A stretch of 9,771 bases of DNA, taken from assembly GCA_012514595.1 (NCBI GenBank), contig JAAYZZ010000202.1, positions 1-9,771 of the forward strand, given 5' to 3'. Below the pieces are notes generated by a model. It was not told the DNA's origin, ran no database searches, and worked only from the letters and a program-made list of their open reading frames with translations. Position numbers and translations under genes: made by a program. This document shows, one piece after another, positions 6,901-9,771 of the stretch. This DNA is from Elusimicrobiota bacterium. GTDB taxonomy: Bacteria; Omnitrophota; Gorgyraeia; Zapsychrales; Fredricksoniimonadaceae. The number at the start of each line of letters is the position of its first letter. The first letter of the stretch is position 1.

Positions 6901-8214
6901 TACAAGATCGTGCGCACCCGTGACGGGAAGAATGTCGAGACCTCCGTGACCCGCAAGTTCTCCGAGACCCAGGCGGAGCGCTCGGCGGCGAATATTTTCG
7001 GATTGACGGGGGATATCGATGATAAGTGGGCCGCGACTCTCCAGCTGGAGGAGGGGCGTGTCCAGAATATCGACGGGACGCAGACCGATCGCATGGCGCT
7101 GGCCACAGGACTTGGATATCTCGAGAAGGACGAGGAGGGAAAAGAGAAGCTCAAGAGTTCGACCAAGCTCGAGGTGCGTTCCGATTCCGGGGATGTGGAC
7201 AGGACCCAGGTCCTTCTCTATCAGGCCCTGGAGGGGAAGGTTTCGGAAGAAACGACGCTCACAGGGAAATTGGAATATTCCAAGACATGGGACAGGGATA
7301 CGCAGGAGACGGTCGCCGAGTACAAGGAGATCCTTTTGGGGGCGGCCTATCGTCCCGTGGCGTTCGATCGGCTGAATCTTTTCGGGCGGTATGTCTACAA
7401 GGAGGACAATGCGCCGGACGGGCAGGAGAACACAACGGGTGTTGAGGAGACCCAGATGCATGTCCTGGTCGCCGAGGGCGCCTATGAACTCAATGAGAAG
7501 TGGCAGATTGTCGAGCGCCTCGCCTACCGGATCATGCAGGAGAAGGTCGTGGGATTTGATTTTGCCAAGACCCATACCTGGCTTCTCATCAACCGGGCAA
7601 ATTACCGTCTCAGTGATGACTGGAAGGTGGGGGCCGAATACCGGATCCTGACGCAGGAAGAGGCGAAGGACAAGAAGACCGGCGTTCTTGTCGAAGCTGT
7701 GCGCAGCATCAACGACAATATCGAATTGGGGATCGGTTACAATTTCACGGATTTCGCCGATGACCTGACCAATCTTGACTATACGGCCCAGGGTCCCTAC
7801 ATCCGCATGACCGGGAAACTCTACGACCGGACCCCCGAGGAGCGAGCCCGGGCACGGGAGAAATGGATCGAGCGGCGGGTGCAGCGTTATGCCTCGGCTA
7901 TGGTCAAGGAGGAGCTCCATCGGACCAACAGTCCCCTGGTCCTTGAACTGAACCAGATGTTCCGCATGGCCCAGGTCGCCTATGACCTGGGGAAATATCC
8001 AGAGTCGCGTCAGATCTATCGCGACATCCTCATGGCCACCCAGATGATGTTCGAAGAGGCGGCCCAGTTCATCCGCAAGCACATCGCCTTTGAGGAAGCG
8101 CTGTTCAACGCCTATCAAAGGGCCCAGGAATACTACCAGAACGGGGAGTTCTGGATGGCGCGTAAACTTTGGGAGAAAATTGTGGAAGAAGCCGAACGCT
8201 CTATGTTAGAATGA
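1..8214 (+). CDS. giant modular surface / outer-membrane beta-barrel protein (5'-truncated)
   Basis: The frame is open from base 1 and stops at TGA 8212-8214. The first in-frame start-type codon, GTG at 19, is not the real start: codons 1-18 read TPNGGE and align with the repeat starting at 970 (TANGGR), so the N-terminus and any signal peptide lie upstream. Residues are numbered from that GTG. Residues 1-762 are tandem beta modules. About 766-962 are two Ig-like domains, 963-1074 a carboxypeptidase-regulatory-like fold (GTVFD, then GPDGLYHF), 1075-1208 a DUF11-like domain (VGDVVTYTVTIEN), and 1210-1314 an SdrD-B-like domain (GKVFYDLNRNG). About 1315-1448 ends in a FlgD-Ig-like WDGKD. A charged helix fills 1450-1493. 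The domain at about 1600-1872 carries YYPVYGD (1683-1689) and TGGSLYYL (1777-1784). About 1873-2603 looks like alternating amphipathic strands closing with GPYIRMTGKLYD, and 2604-2731 is helical and TPR-like. No cysteine was found. Likely role: outer-membrane-anchored surface protein (adhesin or export/anchor scaffold). The exact function is unknown. The 123-bp gap to the next gene suggests, but does not prove, co-transcription. Confidence 0.96.
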   Translation, partial: TPNGGEVIFDGTPQILSGDTTFYDLTKEVPDGASQTLVLTAGRTQTVTHALTLTGYDDTDLLLIESSVPGTLAYLSLLSGGAQEIRNVEVHDNQAWMVPLIARGDSDISDNTLDWALNATMTWTGAADTNWENPYNWDMGIVPFDGDGVTIGDNAVIPDVVLQPVLSDHVRPSALTIASGATLSTAGYGLYVDGTFQNDGVIYLQGTEAVVLTPDIDSGRFHYQGNAGGGTISVPTGGQPVSFYDLTFDADDAQPETFALGADLFIYGDLSVAGGALLDAGSVSLDVDGDLTISGDGRLTAPGTGETLTLGGDFTAAQPGSTFTANGGRLTLDGADQSILGQVMFYDLDKQVPDGQSQTLSFYPGLTVGVAHSLTLTGFDETDRLTVNSSGAVEGYLDLEVGALQTIRNVVVQDNHASGVTLVGRGVSEGVSNHDNWIFGSTTLTWTGAVDTDWEDPSNWDLGIVPVDGDGIAEGDRVIIPGGGNQPVLSDHVRPYQLTLESGATLSVGGYDLVVDDALYNDGTVYLEGTGGLVLTTPDLDSGTFVYQGDGAGGTIPWAAGGHPASFYDVRFDDVDGGVFDLGTDLFIYGSFFVDDGEVNASAVSLDVDGGVYLAGGTLTAPGAGETFVFEGDWSLSAPGVFDANAGTVTVGPGGVTTFGGSTTFFDLSLSVLTGKTIYFEGGETQTVEGTLTMAGGDGAGEDLELRSTVDGTPWTIAMPSAAGNATVWDVDVKDSIADIGGNVFDILAINSVDRKTGGVTTNIHWVFENRYLITPADGAIVGPTPVLIGRGPAGAAVSVIDPNDGNAVVATAVTDANGNFRVGFGEDAASLGTVTKTFFAPGPQALVPVFNGNNGERNDITVIPDADVTADQVPVILTPAGDTHIGGALPTITGTALAGSSVVVVAADDNGGLLLTLPPSDYAGSGTADGDGAFSIVLTTPLPRGTNRLSVIVNGVSSTVLNYFSDDIYGTVFDTATDQPVNDAQVSLYRADGALAQAGVDIVSGIQNPFVTGPDGLYHFLTIGGGDFRLVVEEAGYDYPTAFGDADLPGGRSVTTGSRGEIFTVGSDILHIDQPVDGGTALFRVQKTANKAEVKVGDVVTYTVTIENLSATNSQQGTRLHDRIPPGFKFMGGRAQLDGSPITDPTGDRALTFETGLFAPAQIRTLRYQLVVGSGVAPGEYENTAYMKRANGQVLSNRATETVRVVMDPLFDAGTVFGKVFYDLNRNGRQDDPEYSYEDRSEIVEGPVGNVRLVMEDGTIVTTDQNGQFHIPGLVPGRHLLRVDERTLPPHTFVTNDKVQVIDVTAGSLIKVNFGVDVENAGIVSEDVRFFQSHVSVEHVQGQASPRLNVDAFDPVIRMFEGMVLDPLEFRIFTNYAPFVSSWQLDILDENVKKTVRSFSGTRYNMHLPIIWDGKDTAGRQISPEKSYSYVLKINDDKGGWSETKEKPLSLVILSDEEKRERDRVRSAEELKTEAEAREKKYRSWLAAQAAVDLLSRQTMLVRGETLRIDPRVSDVRQVRILQGGELYLDIPVSAAQRSSARDVLEGTETVRAAPLEVILPDGEYELEVISGVRADGSVSPVVIVEDPLPVFAGRGSEQVAAYRRPVKVGEDYMMFVALGDGKVGYNINRGSIEMAEQGDGYKSGFYQEGKMAYYLKGKVKGKYLVTSSFDTERQKKNVLRAIKDEEYYPVYGDQSSINYDATNTQGPLYLLVEWDKSRAIWGNYAVDFKDTEFSRYTRSLYGGEIDYTSVGTNPYGDPKTRVLVFHAEVRQRSAHNEMLGTGGSLYYLKHQDVVPGSLKVRTEVRDAVTGLVRSSTDMTEGVDFDADAPQGRLLFWQPVAMSVDTGRLVANGVLSGDPVYVVADYEYYIQDKILEATRGARVTQTVGRNVVVGGTMVSETQADANYELLGQDVTVHLGKDATIRAEYAESSSEDTGSFVSTDGGITYTQLSTGDGTRGRAFGIWQDARIFDRLGVKSYYRWTDNDFSSASTTSQQGKEMAGLNMTFDLTPVTRLTASYDVQKLIHDGNLQTRMQVGADETRTTILKVVHEAHRLRLAGEFQRQEVSGKKDAYASATNEAQDTIALEAQYDLDGKTGVKAHYQVDASGQIDQGGQAGLALTRQVTDKVTATVGGSLGDQGASLDVGASANVTPRITLSAKESVGTEGTSTTVGAQAQIAETTAVKTSYTVSETSDGTQQGTAAVDLKTGVTVDDARINAGVVVAGDQTKGMTQGLALDVSRKTEDGRETTTAVKLDETLKDGKKTTYSFIDQGRLTDNAQMVVERALGYGLGVQDQSETYKIVRTRDGKNVETSVTRKFSETQAERSAANIFGLTGDIDDKWAATLQLEEGRVQNIDGTQTDRMALATGLGYLEKDEEGKEKLKSSTKLEVRSDSGDVDRTQVLLYQALEGKVSEETTLTGKLEYSKTWDRDTQETVAEYKEILLGAAYRPVAFDRLNLFGRYVYKEDNAPDGQENTTGVEETQMHVLVAEGAYELNEKWQIVERLAYRIMQEKVVGFDFAKTHTWLLINRANYRLSDDWKVGAEYRILTQEEAKDKKTGVLVEAVRSINDNIELGIGYNFTDFADDLTNLDYTAQGPYIRMTGKLYDRTPEERARAREKWIERRVQRYASAMVKEELHRTNSPLVLELNQMFRMAQVAYDLGKYPESRQIYRDILMATQMMFEEAAQFIRKHIAFEEALFNAYQRAQEYYQNGEFWMARKLWEKIVEEAERSMLE
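970..1926 (+). repeat. tandem repeat unit B (about 319 residues) of the giant protein
   Basis: Second full copy. It aligns with unit A throughout: MFYDLDKQVPDG, LTLTGFD, DNWIF, then TWTGAVDTDW, NWDLGIVPVDGDG, QPVLSDHVRP (identical in both copies), DLFIYG, SLDVDG and LTAPGAGETF. The TWTG motif sits at offset 969 from its partner in unit A. Copies differ at many positions, so this is an old or diversifying duplication rather than a recent one. Confidence 0.9.
1927..2304 (+). repeat. partial third repeat: FYDL-type module only
   Basis: A third copy of only the first half of the repeat: DANAGTVTVG, then TTFFDLSLSV, TQTVEGTLTMAG, DVDVKDS and a terminal HWVF that matches DNWIF of unit B. The TWTG/NWD half is absent, and the chain passes straight to an Ig-like domain (LITPADGAIVGPTP). 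This module therefore caps the repeat array on its C-terminal side. Confidence 0.85.
2314..4362 (+). other. stalk of Ig-like / DUF11-like / SdrD-B-like domains inside the giant protein
   Basis: Encodes residues about 766-1448. Two Ig-like domains (LITPADGAIVGP and VPVILTPAGD openings, with TDANGNF and GDGAF turns) are followed by a carboxypeptidase-regulatory-like domain, then a DUF11-like domain with VTYTVTIEN and RIPPGFKF. The SdrD-B-like domain carries D1218-x-N-x-N-G-x-x-D1226, a calcium-loop-like pattern, and TTDQNGQFHIPGL. A FlgD-Ig-like segment carries WDGKDTAGRQ at 1407 onward. Such strings of beta-sandwich domains usually act as spacers that hold a ligand-binding region away from a membrane anchor. 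Individual domain names are by motif recognition, and boundaries are approximate. Confidence 0.75.
4810..5634 (+). other. conserved outer-membrane-associated domain preceding the barrel
   Basis: Encodes residues about 1598-1872. Recognisable signatures in order are AYYLKGKVKGKYLVTSSFDT, EEYYPVYGDQS, LYLLVEWDKS followed by WGNY, RSLYGGEIDY, AHNEMLGTGGSLYYL, VRDAVTGLV, and DPVYVVADYEYY. From memory this motif series recurs in very large proteins of uncultured diderm bacteria, directly before a barrel-like C-terminus. I cannot give a confirmed family name. It may already form the first barrel strands or a plug. Confidence 0.65.
5635..7827 (+). other. probable outer-membrane beta-barrel region
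   Basis: Encodes residues about 1873-2603. Many short stretches alternate polar and hydrophobic residues, with turns rich in Asp, Gly and Asn (for example VHLGKDATIRAEYAES, LGVKSYYRWTDNDF, WKVGAEYRIL, IELGIGYNFTDF). It ends with GPYIRMTGKLYD, a plausible last strand. About 730 residues would allow an unusually large barrel or a barrel with a long inserted domain; residues 2108-2261 have only one aromatic residue and may be such an insert. Strand count cannot be fixed by eye. Confidence 0.65.
7828..8211 (+). other. C-terminal helical TPR-like tail of the giant protein
   Basis: Encodes residues 2604-2731. It starts with a highly charged helix (RTPEERARAREKW, 2604-2616) and then two helical hairpins. 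One runs from F2648 to Y2667 (KYPESRQIYRDIL at its second helix), the other from Y2699 to W2718 (NGEFWMARKLWEKI). In both, the two marker aromatics are 19 residues apart, the same geometry as in the repeats of the downstream protein. After an even-stranded barrel the C-terminus would face the periplasm, so this tail is a candidate docking site for the neighbour. Confidence 0.7.
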
Positions 8215-8337
8215 CCATCGTCTAATTACTAATATCTTTATTTTAAATAAGTTATATCTCTGTTCATGATCTTTTCCGTCGAGAGATCGGCCCTTATGTC
8301 TCTGCGTGACAAGAACCGTGGGGTGTATTCCTTTCTC
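8215..8337 (+). promoter_or_regulatory. AT-rich intergenic spacer with small palindrome
   Basis: The 123-bp gap between the two genes is very AT-rich in its first 55 bases, in sharp contrast to the flanking coding DNA. It contains a perfect AT-only inverted repeat, TTATTT-T-AAATAA at 8238-8250, and a direct repeat ATATCT at 8232 and 8254 (22 bp apart). A weak 8-pair stem with two G-U pairs can form at 8268-8288. No clear -35/-10 pair was found and no stem followed by a T-run is seen, so a separate promoter is possible but unproven, and read-through from the upstream gene is not excluded. Confidence 0.3.
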
Positions 8338-8406
8338 ATGAGACCAACCAAACTCTTTATTTCATTCGCCTTTCTTTCCCTTTTGTCCACCTCGCCGCTT
8401 TGGGCC
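8338..8406 (+). other. signal peptide of the repeat protein
   Basis: Residues 1-23: two basic residues in the first five, a hydrophobic stretch of about 12, a Ser/Pro-containing c-region, and Leu at -3 and Ala at -1 before Q24. There is no cysteine at the cleavage site, so this is a type I signal peptide rather than a lipoprotein one. Confidence 0.8.
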
Positions 8407-9771
8407 CAGTCTGTTGTTGAGGGAGACCCTTCGGTCCTCAAGGAGGACCGGGCCCCGGACAACTATGTCTACGACCTCAAGGTCCTGATCAAGAAGTCCA
8501 AAGAGAATATCAAGACGGTCAATGACAAGATCAAAGAGCAGGCAGCCCGCAAGCGCAACCAGCAGCGCGAAGTCAAGGCTCGGGAGTACTATTTGCGGGC
8601 CCAGAAGCTGGCCGAAGAGGGGCGTCTGGACCAGGCGCGAGATCTTTACGAGCGGGCCATCCGGATCACCGAGCATCCGGAAATGAAATACTATATAAAG
8701 GAAAGCGCTCACCGGGCCAAGGTCCAGGAGGCCGCTCTCGCGAGGGAAGAGGCGGACCAGACGCGTCGGATTGAGGAAGAGGACCGCCAGGAACAGGAAG
8801 AGGTCGAAGGCGCATATCAAGCGGCGGTCTCTCTTTATAAGCAGCAGAAGTTCCAGGAGGCCCAGCAGGAGTTCCTGGTGGTCGAGGGCATGGTCCCGGA
8901 CTACAAGGCGGTCCGCAGCTATTTGGAGATCATCACGCAGGATATTGCCCAGCAGGAGCGCGAAGCTATTAAGACGCAGCACAAGGAAGTGGCCAATCAG
9001 GCGAAAGAGGCGGAGATCGCGCGCCTGAGAGAGAAGGAGCTTTGGCGTAAGGAGATCGAGCAGAAGGAGAAGGCTCGCGAAGAACAACTCAGGAATCAGG
9101 CCCAGGAGGTCTACGACCAGGCCCTCAAGCTCTATCAGGACCGCCAGTTCCTTGAGGCCCGAAAGAAATTCCAGGAAGTGGAATGGGTCATCCCCGATTT
9201 CAAGGCCGCCCGGCTTTATCTGAAACGTATTGAGACGGACATCGAGAAGGATAAAGAACGGATCGCCCGGGACCGGGAGAAACTTCTTGAGAAACAGCGT
9301 TGGCAGGAGGAGCTGGATCTCAAAAAGAAGGATGAGGAGTTCAAGAAGGCCCTTCTTTTAAAAGAGCAGGAAGAAAAGGCCAAGGCCGAGGAGCAGGCCG
9401 CCTTTGTCTATGATTCTGCCATGGCCCTCTTCAATGATAACCAGCTCCTCAAGGCCAAGGAAAGGTTCGAGGAGGTCGAGGCGCTTTATCCGAACTATAA
9501 ACTCGTGCGTGATTATATCCGGCAGATCTCCGATAGCCTTCGGACCGAAGAACAGCAGCGGATCGTTGAGGAGGAGGCGGCTCGCAAGCGGGCCGAGAAA
9601 CTCCGGTCCGAGCAGCTCATGCAGGAGGCGGACAAGTTGTTCAGCGAAGGGGTTCAGTTCTTCAAGACCGGCCGTCTCATCGAGGCCAAGGAGAAGTTCC
9701 TGGCCGTTGATCAGCGGGTGCCCGATTACCGTTCGGTCCGTGAATATTTCAAGAAGATCGACGACGAGATC
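8338..9771 (+). CDS. secreted TPR-like / coiled-coil repeat protein (3'-truncated)
   Basis: The frame is open to the last base (478 residues, no stop), so the gene continues beyond the window. The start chosen is ATG 8338 because it gives a compact signal peptide: a basic n-region MRPTK, a hydrophobic core LFISFAFLSLL, and a probable cut after LWA (residue 23). ATG 8296 and ATG 8266 are in frame upstream and would lengthen the n-region; no start has a good Shine-Dalgarno sequence. The mature part is almost wholly helical. It has five hairpins of the form [YF]-x18-[FY], marker aromatics at 85/104, 160/179, 259/278, 358/377 and 435/454. The last four are followed by P-[DN]-[YF]-[KR] (187, 286, 385, 462). 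They are separated by linkers rich in Glu, Lys, Arg and Gln that look like coiled coils. No cysteine is seen. Probable role: periplasmic scaffold or partner of the upstream barrel protein. It could instead be the N-terminal part of a larger protein, for example a secretin-type protein with TPR leaders; the missing 3' end would decide. Confidence 0.92.
   Translation, partial: MRPTKLFISFAFLSLLSTSPLWAQSVVEGDPSVLKEDRAPDNYVYDLKVLIKKSKENIKTVNDKIKEQAARKRNQQREVKAREYYLRAQKLAEEGRLDQARDLYERAIRITEHPEMKYYIKESAHRAKVQEAALAREEADQTRRIEEEDRQEQEEVEGAYQAAVSLYKQQKFQEAQQEFLVVEGMVPDYKAVRSYLEIITQDIAQQEREAIKTQHKEVANQAKEAEIARLREKELWRKEIEQKEKAREEQLRNQAQEVYDQALKLYQDRQFLEARKKFQEVEWVIPDFKAARLYLKRIETDIEKDKERIARDREKLLEKQRWQEELDLKKKDEEFKKALLLKEQEEKAKAEEQAAFVYDSAMALFNDNQLLKAKERFEEVEALYPNYKLVRDYIRQISDSLRTEEQQRIVEEEAARKRAEKLRSEQLMQEADKLFSEGVQFFKTGRLIEAKEKFLAVDQRVPDYRSVREYFKKIDDEI
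8806..9102 (+). repeat. 99-residue repeat, copy 1 (hairpin plus coiled-coil linker)
   Basis: Residues 157-255 of the repeat protein. The hairpin has Y160, LYKQQKFQEA and F179, then VPDYKAVRSYL, followed by a charged linker. The equivalent aromatic of the next copy is exactly 99 residues on. A more diverged hairpin precedes this copy at residues 85-104 (RLDQARDLYERAI), without the PDYK motif. Confidence 0.85.
9103..9399 (+). repeat. 99-residue repeat, copy 2
   Basis: Residues 256-354. The hairpin has Y259, LYQDRQFLEA and F278, then IPDFKAARLYLKRIETDI and a long Lys/Glu/Arg linker. The spacing to the following copy is again exactly 99 residues. Confidence 0.87.
9400..9630 (+). repeat. shortened repeat, copy 3 (77 residues)
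   Basis: Residues 355-431. The hairpin has Y358, LFNDNQLLKA and F377, then YPNYKLVRDYIRQI. The following linker is 22 residues shorter than in copies 1 and 2, so the next hairpin comes after 77 residues. Confidence 0.85.
9631..9771 (+). repeat. repeat copy 4, cut by the window end
   Basis: Residues 432-478. The hairpin has F435, FFKTGRLIEA and F454, then VPDYRSVREYFKKI. The window ends where the next charged linker would begin, so more copies may follow. Confidence 0.85.

Noticed and set aside
7026..7445. Plus-strand open frame of 139 codons in another frame within the giant gene
   Set aside because: It overlaps clear coding sequence, is Gly/Arg-rich, has no recognisable domain, and is expected by chance in GC-rich DNA.
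5800..8118. Minus-strand open frame of 772 codons opposite the barrel region, and similar long ones at 517-1689, 2872-4224 and 4414-5754
   Set aside because: All share the one antisense register whose codons are the exact complement of the sense codons. There a stop needs a sense TTA, CTA or TCA, which this GC-rich gene rarely uses. The translations are rich in Arg, Pro, Asp, Gly and His with no domain, and the sense strand reads as clear protein domains.
8211..8225. ATG overlapping the stop codon of the giant gene (ATGA), a possible coupled start
   Set aside because: It reads only four codons before TAA and is not in frame with a longer gene.
8268..8288. Stem-loop resembling a terminator
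   Set aside because: Eight pairs include two G-U pairs and no T-run follows, so it is too weak for intrinsic termination.
8266..8337. Upstream in-frame ATG codons (8266, 8296) as the start of the repeat protein
   Set aside because: They would add 14 to 24 residues before an already complete signal peptide and have no good ribosome binding site. GAGAG at 8281-8285 gives 8296 some chance, so it is disfavoured rather than excluded.

Overview
The window holds two plus-strand genes of an exported, probably outer-membrane system. Both run off the window: the first is cut at its 5' end and the second at its 3' end. The DNA is GC-rich and strongly biased to G/C at third codon positions. The proteins (a modular surface protein with an outer-membrane beta-barrel, and a signal-peptide-bearing repeat protein) point to a diderm bacterium. 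Giant proteins of this design are, from memory, typical of uncultured diderm lineages such as Omnitrophota and some delta-proteobacterial or PVC-type genomes. That placement is inference; no marker gene is present.

Positions 1-8214 are a single open frame of more than 2,730 residues, with no cysteine that I can find. In order it contains: a repeat block of alternating ~100- and ~221-residue beta modules (1-2304); a stalk of Ig-like, carboxypeptidase-regulatory-like, DUF11-like, SdrD-B-like and FlgD-Ig-like domains (about 2314-4362); a short charged helix (4366-4497); a conserved outer-membrane-associated domain with YYPVYGD and TGGSLYYL motifs (about 4810-5634); a long beta-barrel-like region (about 5635-7827); and a helical TPR-like C-terminal tail (7828-8211).

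Positions 8215-8337 are a 123-bp AT-rich spacer with a small AT palindrome and no convincing terminator. From 8338 to the window end lies an open frame (478 residues seen) for a secreted protein. It has TPR-like helical hairpins separated by long charged coiled-coil linkers, spaced by exactly 99, 99 and then 77 residues.

The two genes probably work together. The helical tail of the first protein, expected in the periplasm after the last barrel strand, has the same hairpin geometry as the repeats of the second, exported protein. A reasonable model is a surface or outer-membrane device (adhesin, filament anchor or export pore) with a periplasmic coiled-coil partner. I see no RNA genes, CRISPR arrays, insertion sequences or attachment sites.
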